Below, piece by piece: positions 1 through 12,530 of a stretch of 64,000 bases of DNA. The notes under the pieces are model-generated. The model made no database searches and was not told the DNA's origin. It saw only the letters and a program-made list of their open reading frames with translations. Source of the DNA: Miscanthus floridulus (taxonomy: Eukaryota; Streptophyta; Magnoliopsida; Poales; Poaceae); the NCBI RefSeq assembly GCF_019320115.1, contig NC_089582.1:124459259-124523258 (forward strand), given 5' to 3'. The position numbers were made by a program, and so were the translations under genes. Within the stretch, counting starts at the first letter, position 1; each line of letters begins with the position of its first letter.

Positions 1-3000
1 AAGTTGTTATTTTATGTGATGTAATGTGATCCAAAACTCTAAATAAAGATCATGACCACAAGGGTCAAATTTCATATGATCATGTGAGACCATGTGTCAA
101 TTGACTCAAATAACCCTAATGGGCCATGTGAATGGTCAAAAATCATAGTTAAGTAAAAAGGTAAACAAATCAAATGTGAATTCAAATTTAAATTATAAAA
201 GTCCTTTTTGCCCCTTTTGTCTATTTCAAAATCCATTTGGAATTTGGGGGTGTGACAAAAAGCAAAGTTGAAGATTATTTTATAAGGATGAACTTTGGTA
301 TTCAAAGTTTTTAAAGTTTACATATAAAATTTGGAGTAATTTTGAAATGATTCAAATGCTCAAATGCACCCCAAATTCAAATTTCAAAATGGAGGCAGAA
401 TTTCAAAATGTTCATTTAAGCAAAGTTGTAGAACTTGAAATGTTGAGCAACTTTTATTTTTGGAGATTTTCAACTTCTTTAGAAATTTTGGGAGTAATTT
501 GTAAAATGAACTCAGTGGCAATTCTGTAAATTTTCAAAAATCAAGTTGACAGCAGGGCGCCACCGCCTGCCCGCCACCGAGCTACTGCCGCTAATCGTCT
601 TCACCGCTTCCTCGTGTGGTGACATGTCTTTGTCTCCGTGGCGACCTCGTTCGGGAGCTGGCGAAGCTGGACTCACCTTCTCCTTCGTTAAATAGGAGCA
701 CCCGACGCCGTCATTCTTCTTTTCCTCCCGTCTGCTCGCCACCGGTGACCTTGCCGCGCTCGCAAAATTCATCCTCACCGTAGCACCTCATGCCGATTGC
801 GCTTACCAATACCTCCGCCTCGCCCTGCCACTCCTTCTAGGCCTGCTTGCCTCGCCTCTAGCAGTCCAGCGCCACCGCACGACGTCTTCTTCCTCGGAGC
901 CAGCCGAAGCACCGCCACTATCGACCTCACCATGGCCAGGACGCTCTAGTCTATCTCCGCCTTCACCAAGCACACCGTTGTGTTCGCGGTGAGCTCCTGA
1001 GCGTGATGCTCTCTCCGCTTTAGTCTCTACCGCGTTGTAGTCAGAGTTATGCCGTGTGTCGCCGTGTCTGCGCCACTATGGCCGCCATGGCCGGTGTAGA
1101 GCTTCCTCCGGTGCGCCTGCTGCTGTTCTGAGGGTCGGGATAGGTTCGCGGGGTGTTGTTGGTCATGCTGGTGCTGTCCACCTCGCCGAAGTCTCGCCGT
1201 CGGCGCGTTTTGGCCGACCAGAGCCGGCAGCGCCGCCGTGTCCTATTTTGTGTCACTGACAAGCAGGTCCTGGCTGTCAGTGAGAGAAGAGGGAGAGAAC
1301 AATGAGGTTTTGTATTTTCTGGATTTTGAATAGTGCAAAAATTTTGGAAATTCATAGGAAAATAATTACAACTCCAAAAATTCTGAAAATTTGTGTGTAG
1401 CTTCTGTACATGTTCTATTATGGTTTAAAAATATGAAACTTGAAACTTGAATAAATTTTTAATGTTGAAAAATTTAGTCAATTAATTGATAAATGTAATT
1501 TCCATGATTTTTGTAGGCCACTGTATAACTCCAATAATTATGAAATTTGTTTTGGTACACTAATTTGTCATGAGGAAGCTTATATAAAAGTTTGAGGTCA
1601 TTTGGAAGAAGTTCATTTTGGGCTTATTTCCAAATTAATTCAAAAACGAATAAAAGCAAACCCTAAGTGTTAGGTTAGAGTTTGATTTTTGTTTTGGTCA
1701 TGTTTTGTGACTAGTAGGGTTTCAAGGTCAATTTGGTCAAGTCACTTGTGTGGTCCTTGATGGTAGAATTGCAAGTTGGTTTTGTTGGCTTGCAACTGTA
1801 CCGTGAAGGAAAGTTGTACTCAAGGTGTTATTATATTTCATGCACCATGGAAGCATCATGTTTACATTATCATCATGTTGAAGCATATGTTATTATTTCA
1901 TGTAGAATCCGAGAGTGAACCGATCCTAGTTGAGCAAGTTGTGGAAGAATCCCCGGTTGTCTTAGGATTCGATATTTGTGGTACTGATCCGGAACCTGAG
2001 ATCGTCAACAAAGGCAAGCCCTGGTTTATACATTAAACCATTACCTTATTTACTTTGAAAAGTTTATCACCTATGTTACCTATTGCATTAAGTTGATTAT
2101 ATCAAATGTTCCCTACTTGATGCATTGCCTACCTTGTTAATTGTTTACGATCCTTGAAGATGATTTCATTTACAAAGGCGTAGAATGCTTAGTATGCTTT
2201 ATGGTAGGCTTTCAAAGTAAAAGTTTTGATACAATCAAAGATGGCATCCTAGCCAAAGAAAGAAAGAAGGTAGAATGAACTAGAGACTAGTCGGGTGACT
2301 TATCTTGAATTTTGGGTAATGTTGCCGACTATGTCGCTTAAAGGCCACTTATTGTGGATCTTCTGAATGAGGCACTTTGTAGTACTGGTCACATACTCCG
2401 GTAAGCCTACTTCGGCTAATATGATACTAAGACGAATGCCCACGCACTAGGAGTGGAGAGATGGTGGGAGTAGCGTGTACCCTCATGGCTGGAATGTGGC
2501 CGGATTGGAGGTGTGCTGTGCTCTCAGGTGGTGTGGAGACGGCTTAGTATAGGAGGATCCGGTAGCGAGGTTGATGTATGCAAGATTAAGTTCTACATAT
2601 GTCGTGTGATAAAGAATCCCCAGCTAGGACTTGAATCAATTCAAATTGCCAGTGCTCTACGGATATGGAGACTCATTTCATTACAGAAGCAATGCAGGAC
2701 TGGTGAATTACTAAAATTTGAGAAAAGGAATGGAATGAGAAGGATTGGAACATGGGATATGAACACTTAGTTTGAGATGATGAACCAAGAAGACTTAGGG
2801 GTAAAACTTGAAAAATAGGATAAAAAATAGTAACCTTTTGGCAAAGAACTTTTGGAATCTTGCTACATCCTTACCTTGCCCCAACTCCTACATCTCTAAA
2901 GTCTTTCACCCCCTTTTACGTCGGGTCAGTCTTGTTGAGTACTTTTGTACTCAGGGGTTGTTAACCCTTGTTGCAGGTGAGTTGCATGTGCAGGCTTGTT

Positions 3001-3402
3001 TTGGTCCCTGCTGCATGTTAGTGTTTGAAGTCGATGACGATGAGGAATGATGAATGGCCTTTGGACAAGGCACTAGTTTATATGAAAAATAATGTTAATG
3101 TAATATTATCCCACTACTATGGTTGTATGACACTTATGGTTATGTAAGTTTGAAACAACTGGTTTGTAATATTAAAACTTAAATCTTCTACTTTATAATA
3201 TCTGATATGTATATTGAAAACTGTTGTAATCTGCAATGTCTATGATTGGGATCCTATTCAGAAAAGATTCATGGATGATTCGGGTTTCCCGAGGACACCC
3301 GACAGACCTATTAAGTTGTTGGGAACTTGTGTACGCTATCAGAGGTCTATTGAGACAACGATAGATGCACGTGGGCCCAATTTCTTAGGAGGTTCGGCCA
3401 CA
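1..3402 (+). mobile_element. 3' part of a long gypsy-type LTR (left end outside window)
   Basis: No gene of the host is seen here. The right end (…ttcggccaca, 3402) closely resembles the right end of the 5-kb LTR that stops at 54122 (…ttctgccaca). Both carry the landmarks ggcaagccct (1996 and 52538) and a tgctgagtac/ttgagtac…gtactcag block (about 2930 and 53570). A GC-rich, gene-like segment lies at 541-1260 inside AT-rich DNA, as in the other copies of the family. Several short frames exist, but none has a recognisable domain. A solo LTR or the LTR of an element outside the window are both possible. The family assignment (Ty3/gypsy, long-LTR type) is inferred from structure. Confidence 0.6.
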
Positions 3403-6045
3403 TTGTACTCCTCGATCATCTCCTCGAACTCGTGATCTCCGATGGTCACGATCTCCACCAACTCGTTCTCTACATGCATACGATGATGATGCAACACGTT
3501 AATATTAAAGAAACAATAATTCTTAAAATAAGAATATATCTACTAAGCCACTAAGGTAGCTCTAATGGTTAAGATACTAACTACTTATCATTTCCACAAA
3601 AACAGGTATGGATTCATCTAACAGATATTAACTTAGCAACTAAAATGTAATCTTACTCTTATTAGCGATTTAACTTATATTACAACAAGGAGCACCTAAC
3701 TACCCTAGTACTTAGCCTATTCTAAGGCTACAAAAATTGCAGTGAACACATAATAATACCATGAAGCTACTGTAAATTTTTCAAAGCTAAATCTATCACC
3801 AATTTACCACAAAAATTCCTACAATATTTGACCTACTAATATTAAGCACTCTCAAATGATTTAATAGCCCCTGGCATCAACATGTATATATGAACTAAAT
3901 ACACTAATAGATAGAGCATAATTTTAGGAACCTAACAAAACTTGTTTCATAATTTTTGGATACCTATACGATTTTATATGATTTACCAAAGATCAACTCA
4001 AAATTTATATTAGAAAACTAGTTCTAATTCCTTATGAAAAAGAAAAATGTATTTTCTCATGCGGCCCACACGATGCAGTGCACGCGCGCGTGAGCGCACG
4101 GTAGGCCACAGTGCGGCCCATGTGGCATCGGCCCACACATGCGAGGCGACCCACGATGAGGAAGCCCACGCACGCTAGCACTCTTGCAAAAATGCCCTCG
4201 CGTTATCAAACAATAGCGTGAACACTACACATACTGTTTCTATAGACAGTGACTTTGCAACAGAACCCTCGGATCCTTCTCTTTAAAACAACAAGGTCCT
4301 TGGCCTCCCCCGCATGCTTTGACACGGTGAGCGGTGGCACTAGCACTTGCGCCAACGACACAGGAGCCACGCTGACCTATCTACGAGGCGGACGCTCACC
4401 TAGGGTTTGATGCAAAACAATGGGTGGTGGTGGCATGAATGGGGGTGACGCAAAGCGGGCTCTCCCTGGTGGTGGGCGACCTACGACGGCGGCAACTACG
4501 TTTTGGTAAGCCACAGCGCTAATAGGACGGTAGAGATAGGGGATAAGCACTAGGGGCACACTATGAACTAGACCGAAGTGGTGGTTTGGTCGGCGACTAC
4601 CTGAGTAGTGTTGGCCACATGCGCACGACGAGCATGGCGATGAGCCGTGGCGGACATGGCCGTGTCAGCGATAACGGGGAGGCGGTAGCACTCCCACTGG
4701 CATGCGCACAGTGGAGAGGGAGCCAAGGTGAGCTGGTCGTGTAGAGGAATTTGCACAAGGTGAAGTGGTGAAGACTGGCCATGACATAGGCGGTGACCTT
4801 ACATAACGACATGGTGGCGGGCAAAGCTCCAAAAATTGGAGCTTGGCCTGGCTGTAATCAAGGCAGGGTGGGGTCGGCTAGAGAGGGGGCATGAAGGCAG
4901 AGATGTGAGCACAAGGAATTGATGAGAGGTGCTCATTCTTTGGCTCATCGTGACACAACTGGATGGTAGTGGAAATAGAGGGAGAAAGAGGGAAAGAGAG
5001 AGACGTCACAACCAGTGGGCTTGGCTTGTCCATGCCTTGGCGGGATGAGGCCGACCGGACCTAAGGCTGTGTTAGCGCATTCGCTACACAATAATGCAGC
5101 CAACCACATGTGCGTGGAGGCAGGTGGGGGTGTGGCATGCGTGGCCACAACGTCATTAAGGCGAGGCGATGGCGCGGGGCAGCCGAGATAGCCCACGTGC
5201 ATGCTAGGACAAGGTGAGCGGAAGCGCAACACAGCGTTGTAGTGGCATCGGTAGTGGCAGCGTCGCGACACGAGGAGGGTCGGCAGTGCGGACGCGACGG
5301 TAGTGCAGCACGACCGCGGCGGCACCCAAGACGGCAGCACGAGGTAGAGTAGGAGGGCGTGGGGCCAACAGCCGGCCTCGACCAAGCCCGACTAACCCAG
5401 CACAATGGCATAGAGTGATCGTGCGAGGCGTGACCATGTGTGCGGCATGAGGAGGCCACACGGTGACAGCGCACTCGGCGCCAACCAACCTAAGATAGTA
5501 ACACGCACAAATTTTAAAGTGCTAAACTCGACCAAACTGTTGCTTTAGGACCTAAACCATCTTCACCATGCTCAAGATAGCACATGAGACTACCAAATCA
5601 AGCTACAACACTACACCACCCCTTAACCCAATCTCTCACAATAAATTGATAAACATAGCAATGTCTAGCTGTTGACAGACTTGAAAATTCCTAAGTTTTT
5701 GAGCTGAATTTGATTTCCATTTGTGATTTCTAAGCTAGTGGAAATATTAGCTAGTAATATCATTTTTGGACCATAAGTATTTCACTGTCATTGATAAAGT
5801 TTGTACTTCCAACTTTATTAAGGTGATACATATATGTTCTATAGCATTTTTGCTTAATAAAAACTGGTTTCCAACCTTAAGTGATATAACATGACAATTG
5901 AATCAACTTTCGTTTCGCATTTTTGTTGATCGTTTTTAGTTGCAATGCATTATCTACTCACTTCACAACATGAAGTAACACAAAAGTATGATGCTCATGA
6001 TATGTTTTAGCAAGTGATTTATGGTGTAACACCGAGGGTGTTACA
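3403..6045 (-). mobile_element. Gypsy-type LTR, minus strand, 5' terminus at 6045
   Basis: Read on the minus strand, the segment begins at 6045 with TGTAACACCCTCGGTGTTACA, a short self-complementary start shared with LTRs at 11081 and 49094. It then passes from AT-rich (about 5500-6040) to a GC-rich gene-like block (about 4300-5490) and back to AT-rich. It ends abruptly at 3402/3403, exactly where the plus-strand LTR ends. The simplest reading is that the plus-strand LTR inserted into this one, leaving the rest of this copy beyond the left edge. Minus-strand frames in the GC-rich block show no known domain. Confidence 0.6.
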
Positions 6046-6693
6046 TCCATCAAACTAGTTTCTACCCTAATCATACAGTCACTAGAAACCATCTTCCAAC
6101 AAATATAGAACTTTATGGCATAGATCAGGATTAGGTTAGGGTTTCTCCTTGGTTTTCATGGATTGAGGAGGAGAGAGATGAAATGGCTCTGTGCATGATC
6201 TACAATGGCTGCTGGCAATGAGGAGGAAGACCAGCTGCACGGCGCGACACTGTCGGAAGTGGCAGCGCGGCAGCAGAGAGGCAACGGCAGCGGTTATGCT
6301 GTGCGGCATGAGGGAGAGAGGTGGCATTTGGGTGAGGTGAGGGAAGAGAGGGTTACCTAGAGGCCAGGTGAAATAGATAGAAGCGATGGGCCCCCATAGT
6401 AACTTGCCATTTTGGGCTGAATTCCTGTTGGAATTCAAAGTGCCGCACTGCCGTAGGACAGGTGCGGCACTGCCGCACTCCCCAGTACAGCAAATTTAGC
6501 TGCTAACTGAATACCTCTATATAGGATATGGACGCATATCTCAAACATTCTATAATCAACAACAAATAATCAATACAAACAATGATCATAATGCACTTGT
6601 TTCTTATGATAAAACATTTTAACCATAATATTTATACTTTTGCAATTCCTTTCTCCTATCCATGCTAGTTCATCAATCAAGGTGTGCTATAGT
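6046..6693 (-). mobile_element. Post-pol region of Sirevirus A (minus strand), truncated
   Basis: This stretch follows the pol stop codon of the minus-strand Sirevirus. On the minus strand it contains a palindromic gtgcggcagtgccgcac motif (about 6440-6480) and then a C/T-rich, gene-leader-like segment (6130-6400) with an 'aaaccctaaccctaatcc'-style stretch. The plus-strand Sirevirus has a comparable leader before its env-like frame (62350-63140). The segment stops at 6045, where a gypsy LTR begins, so any env-like frame of this copy is missing from the window. Confidence 0.5.
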
Positions 6694-9600
6694 TCAAACC
6701 ACATTACAAGAATCAAGTATATTTAGCTCACTACACAAAGCACAAAACCTTGACTCATCAAGAGGCTTGGTGAAGATATCGGTTAGTTGCTTTTCGGTGC
6801 TCACATGGTGAATTTTGATATCTCCTTTGGCTTTATGGTCTCTCAGGAAATGATGTTGAATGTCTATGTGCTTGGTTCTTAAGTGGCTTACAGGATTGTT
6901 GGCTAACTTTATGGCACTTTTGTTATCACACAAGAGTGGGATTTTAGTGAAGTGACATCCAAAATCTTGAAGGATTTGCCTCATCCAAAGTAGTTGAGCA
7001 CAACATGCACCGTATGCAACATACTCGGCCTCGGCGGTGGAAAGGGCTACATAATTTTGTTTTTTAGAATTCCAAGACACTATGGACCATCCAAGGAATT
7101 GACATGTCCCCGAAGTAGTTTTTCAATCTACTTTGCAACCGGCGTAATCGAAATCCAAATACCCAAGTAGATCAAACCTAGAGCCCTTAGGATACCACAA
7201 GCCAAGGTTAGGAGTGTGTACTAAATATCTCAAGATTCTCTTAACAGCCACTAAGGGACACTCTTTTGGGTTAGCTAAAATCTTGCATACATGCACACAC
7301 TAAGCATAATATTAGGCTAGATGCGCACAAATAAAGTAGAGAGTCGATCTTGGAGCGATATACCTTAGTATCCACGGCTTTCCCTTCATCATTGAGATCT
7401 AGATGTCCATTGATTGGCATGGGAGTTTTGATAGGCTTGGCATTCACCATGTCAAAGTTCTTGAGCATATCATGGGTGTACTTTGTTTGGCTAATAAAAG
7501 TTCCATTCTTCACATGCTTGATTTGAAATCTAAGGAAGAACTTTAATTCACCCATCATGGACATCTCAAATCTCTTGGTCATGATCCTACTAAATTCCTC
7601 ACAAAAAGAATGATTAGTACTATCAAATATTATGTCATCGACATATATTAGGCACACAAATATATCTTTGCCAACTTTGTTAGTGAAAATGGTAGGATTT
7701 GCCTATTTCAAAGCCTTATTTAAGCAAGAATTCTTTAAGACATTTATACCATGCTCTTGGTGCTTGCTTAAGCCCATAGAGTGCCTTTTAGAGTTTGTAG
7801 ACATGGTTGGGAAACTTGTGATCTTCAAAGCCTGGTGGTTGCTCAACATAGACATGTTCTTGAATAGAGCCATTGAGAAATGCACTCTTCATATCTATTT
7901 GATATAGCTTCAAGTTGTGATGAGCGACATAGGCTAGAAGCATTTGAATTGCTTCAAGCCTTACCACCAGTGCATATGTTTCTTCAAAGTCCAAGCCCTC
8001 TACTTGAGTGAAACCTTGAGCAACCAACCTTGCCTTGTTTCTTGTCACAAATCCATTCTCATCTTGCTTGTTGCGGAAGACCCACTTGGTGCCAATGACA
8101 TTGGTATTGGGCCATTCCACCAAAGTCCACACTTGGTTTCTTTCAAAGTTGTTTAGCTCTTCTTGCATGGCCATCACCTAATCCAGGTCTCCAAGTGCTT
8201 GTTCTACTTTAAGAGGCTCCAAAAGTGGAAACAAACGAGTAAAATTGGCAAAAGTTTGCTAAATGTGAACAAGTTGTTACCTCCTTTTGAAGACTTCCAA
8301 GGATGTTGTTAACGGGATAATCCTGTTGAATTGTTTGCCTTAGCCTTGGATGCTCAATGGCCACTTGTTCATCTTTTGGATCTTCATCATCATCTTGCTC
8401 AAATATGGGTTGTAGGTTTTGTCCTCAAGCTAGAGTCGAATCAGCTGCTGCTGACTATGTGGGTGCGGCACTGCCACCCTCAAGTGCGGCACTGCCATGC
8501 TCTGGAGTTGCAGCAGATGCTTGCTGTAGTGTAGCATCAGGTACGTCAGCAGAAATAGGTGTAGCAGCAACTTGAGGAACCTCCACTTTAGGGACTTCTT
8601 CTTCTTGTGGTCTAATATCACCAATAGCAAATTATTTGATTGCTTCATATGGCGGATTCTCCTTTTCTACAACAGTTGAATCAACTTACTCCACTTGAGA
8701 GCCATTAGATTTATCAAATGTCACATCTACCGCAATCTCAACTCTCCTAGAGGTTTTGTTGAAGACACGGTAGGCATGCTCATTTGATCCATAACCAAGA
8801 AGAAAATCTTCATCAACTTTAGGAGCAAACTTAAAGATTTTGGGTTTCTTGTTAAGTATAAAACACTTACACCCAAACACTCTAAAGTAAAACACCTTAG
8901 GCTTTTTACTGGTTAGAATCTCATATGGTGTTTTCTTCAACTTCTTGTGTAGGTAGAGGCGGTTGATGGCATGGCAAGCGGTGTTGACGGCATCACACCA
9001 AAAGATGTTCAGCGCCTTGTACTCATCTAGTATTGTCCTTGCCATGTCAATGAGTATACGGTTCTTCCTGTCTACTACACCATTTTGTTGAGGGGTGTAT
9101 GAAGTTGAAAACTCATGCTTGATGCCCTCTTCGTTAAAAAACTGTTCAACTAGAGTATTCTTGAATTTAGTCCCATTGTCGCTTCTTACTTTCTTAATGG
9201 GAAGACCAAACTCCTTTTGAGCTCTTCTAACAAATATCTTCACCTTCTCTTGAACTTGGCACTTGTCGTGCAAGAAAAATACCCAAGTGAAACGGGAATA
9301 GTCATCAACAATAACAAGACCATATTTGTTACCCTTGATACTTAGGTAGGTGACCAGTCCAAATAGATCCATATGTATTAGCTCCAATGGTTGCTTGGTG
9401 GTCATGATACTCTTTGGTGGGTGAGGTGCTCCAACTTATTTTCTAGCTTGACAAGCGCTACAAATCCTATCTTTCTCAAAGTGAACATTTGTCACTCCAA
9501 GAATGTGTTCATCTTTTAGAAGTTTAGCCAAGTTCCTCATCCCAACATGGGCTAGTCGGCGATGCCAAAGCCAACACATGCTAGATTTTGCCACTAAACA

Positions 9601-9990
9601 AGTCTCAAGCTTAGCTTTACTTTTGTTGAAATCAACTAAGTAAAGCGTGTTCTTTAATTGACCCATAAAGACAATAGAGCAATCCTCCTTTTTAAAGACT
9701 TCCACACCCTTATCCAAAAAGAGACAATTGTAGCCCATCTCACACAATTGAGAAACGGACAATAAATTGTAACTCAACGAATCAACATGTAATACATTTG
9801 TAATTGAATGCTCAAGGGTTATAACAACTTTACCAAGATCAATCACATCCACTTTTAAATTGTCTCCAAAGACAATATTTTCATTTGAGTGTGTCATTGG
9901 GGAATATGATGAGAACATACTCCTTTCTCTGGTCATATGATTTATACATCCACTATCAAGCACCTAACTTGATCCACCGGAGGAGTATGC
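6694..9990 (-). pseudogene. Sirevirus (Ty1/copia) pol remnant: PR, IN, RT, RNase H
   Basis: On the minus strand the pol order of a copia element is visible. A protease DSG motif (MLDSGCINHM, near 9940-9963) is followed by the GAG-pre-integrase zinc finger (WHRRLAH … CSACQ, 9436-9600). The integrase core (8686-9405) has HMDLFG and SDNGTKF, then RT parts (7788-8177 with KWVFRNKQ; 7271-7657 with YVDDIIF) and RNase H (6694-7080 with STAEAEY and CDNKSA). The pieces lie in different minus-strand frames, so at least three frameshifts separate integrase, RT and RNase H. The third catalytic position of the integrase (expected Glu in the NGVVE-type motif) is Asp here (NGVVDRKN, about 9078-9107). The copy cannot encode a full polyprotein. 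Confidence 0.9.
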
Positions 9991-11080
9991 CTACAAAACA
10001 AGTTTTGTTGCTAGATTTAGGTCCCCCATTTAACCTGGGGCCTTGCATGTTAGTCACAAGAATCATAGGAACCCAAATAAAAGTATTCCTATATATGTTG
10101 GTTTCCTTTCCAACATATTTTGCAACCACTTTTCTACTGATGTTGTTCCTCAAAAGAAAGCATGATGTCAAGTTTTTGTCGAGGTGCATAAGTCTTCGAT
10201 TGATAGGCATACTTATTTTAGGTGACCCACACTGATTCCTTAGGCTTCTAGAAAACATGTTTCTCTTGGTACACCTTCTTCTTGGGCTTAGTTTGATCAG
10301 GAGCAGAATTGGTAGCCTTCCCATTTTTGCAGGGTGTGGCACTGCCGCTCGGGGATGCTACACTACTATGGTTTGTGTAGGCTGATCTATACTAATGTTG
10401 CCCTTCCTTCTGGCACACACTCATAGCCATTCACTATCCTTCTTCTATTTGTTTTAGCTCCTTTTGTGTGTCCAAACTCATGCTTGATTGAAGGATGTCT
10501 TCCTTGCTTGAATTGTGACCCTTTTGATTCATCATTCTTCTTATTATTGGATTGAGTCTTACCTATCCACCCTTTTTCAATGACTTTATTGAGCCTAGCA
10601 ATTTCCTCTCTCATAGCCTCCATGTTTTCAAAGTTAGTGGAATGGACATTCAAATTAAGATTAAAACATTTTCCACAACCTTGATTAATGGAGGGAGTAG
10701 AAGTTTCCTTTGTCTTAGGGAGATGTGAGCTACTATCCCAAAGAATGACATATTGCATCTCAAGTTCTTTGTGCTTTTCATCCAAGTCACAATACTTTTT
10801 CTTGAGAGCTTTATTTGCTTTCTTTATAATTGCATGGTCCTCTTGCTCTTTGACCAAAGCCTTGCGCAAGGATTCCACCTCACTTCTCTCTAATGTAAGA
10901 GCTTCTTTGCTAGCAATGTAGAGATCCTCTTGTTAGATAAGAGTGTCTTCTCTAGATTCTAGCTTGGCTTAGACACTCTCTAAATCCTCCATTAGCTTAG
11001 TGATGAATAATTTAGTCTTACCATTCAAATTTTTAGTTATCATGTTTATTTCTTTATCACTAGGGCTATCACTAATATCA
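9991..11080 (-). pseudogene. Sirevirus A gag remnant, 5' part missing
   Basis: The minus-strand frame 10387-10878 encodes a coiled-coil-rich, Lys/Glu-rich protein (EQEDHAIIKKANKALKKKY) resembling the C-terminal half of Sirevirus Gag. The frame continues with stops to 11080. Between 9991 and 10386 decayed Gag C-terminal sequence shifts frame. At 11080/11081 the homology stops where a plus-strand gypsy LTR starts, so the N-terminal half of Gag, the PBS and the 5' LTR of this element are not in the window. The neighbouring LTR is probably the cause of the break. Confidence 0.75.
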
Positions 11081-12530
11081 TGTAACACCTCTGGTGTTAT
11101 GAGCTCGTTTAGCACCAAGATCTAGGCCTAAGAAAATTTTTCGAAACGAGTTTCTCAGATTTTTTTATTTAAAACGTACTTAATGTGATAAGTGAATCCT
11201 GTGTGACTTAGTTTTTGTGGACTCAAATAAATGTCCAGGTTAAATTACTCAGTGCGTAAAGATATTTAGGAATGTCGGGCAACAATTCTAGTAAATAAGT
11301 TGCGGATGGTTTGTTTATTTGATTAAGCATGAAAAATGAATTTTATAAACAAAAATATGATACGACTGATATATAGTACTTAAGTAAAATTCGAAGCATG
11401 ATTTTTGGTTGCATTTAAAATATCAAGTAACAAACTTTAGTGCTTTAGCCATGTTTGAAAATATATATAGTCGTCTTGGAAAATGAATAATTGAGGGCTA
11501 AAATGATATATAATGTGGGTAGAAAATTATGCCATTAGCAGGGTAAGAATGCCGTGAGTGTGTTAGTATGTTTGTTTCAAGTATTGTTGTGTGATTTGTT
11601 AGTTTCAAAATTAGTTTGAAAAGGAACAAAAAATGGACAACCCATTCGTAGTTTGTGTCGATAAATCATAGTCAATTTGAAAAGTGATTGTTATAGAGCG
11701 ACAACAATATAGAACGCGTTGGGACATGTCGTTGGCGCTCTGTTCAAGAACCAACAACTGCAGTGAACGATCTCAGCAACTCACCATAGCTACCTTGCTC
11801 GCTCTCGGCCGTTTCTTCCATCTACCCTAGCTACTGAAGCCACCAGTGCACAGCGCAAATATGCATCCAAGTAGCAAATATGCATGCATCACTAGCAACG
11901 CTCAGTGAGAGCAAGCCTCAGTTGCTGCCGCCCCTGCTAAGTGCCACCATCCAACTCGTTGTATCACCCTGCAGCACCATCAATGCCTCTTGTCTTGTCT
12001 CTGTTGCTTGTCTTGACTGCCTCTACCGAACCAAGTACCATCATGGCAGTGCCCATGTTGCCTTGGCCTACTCCTCGTGCCCCTCCTTTTTCCTCCTGCG
12101 CCACCATCGCGCGCTCGTGCCCACAGCGCCGCTTTCCCCTTCCCTGCCCTCGCCAGTTGCCCAGCCTCCCCCATGAGAGTGCATGTGTACCCCGCGGTCC
12201 ACACTGGAGCTATAGCCATAGTGCTGCCTAGCCCGTGTTTCCTTCACCGCTCCACCTCCGCTGCTGTGGCCCCGCAGCGTCCCTGCCATCGACTGTGCCT
12301 TGTCCGTCGGTGCCAAGAAGCCTACCACTGTCGCAGCCGCCATCGCAGAGCGCGCACGCCCGCATTGCCCACGTAGCTTCGCCTCGCCAGCCACCACGCC
12401 CTCGAACTATAGTCTACCGCCTTCCCCATGTTGTGCGCCACTCCTTCTGTGTCCGCGTGTCGGCCAGCTTGCTGCCTGGAGCCGACGAAGCGCCCCCACC
12501 GCTGAGCCACTTTGATGAGGATATGACACC
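11081..12530 (+). mobile_element. 5' part of a TGTAACACC-type gypsy LTR
   Basis: Starts with tgtaacacctctggtgttat and aligns by eye with the LTR at 49094 over the first few hundred bases (shared blocks gtttagcacc, aggcctaag, gaaacgagtttctc, ttaggaatg, gattaagcatgaaaa). A GC-rich block with many short overlapping frames follows (11880-12520), as in the sister LTRs. The copy does not reach the family's typical right end. Around 12.5 kb the sequence becomes a different LTR with its own PBS, so this LTR is truncated or was invaded there. The exact border was not resolved. Confidence 0.55.

Noticed and set aside
4945..5490. Overlapping minus-strand frames rich in Arg, Pro and Cys
   Set aside because: Three frames are open at once in GC-rich LTR sequence, which is typical of composition rather than coding.
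6025..6050. tgtaacaccgagggtgttaca as a transcription terminator or operator-like palindrome
   Set aside because: The same self-complementary start occurs at other LTR ends (11081, 49094), so it is the LTR terminus.
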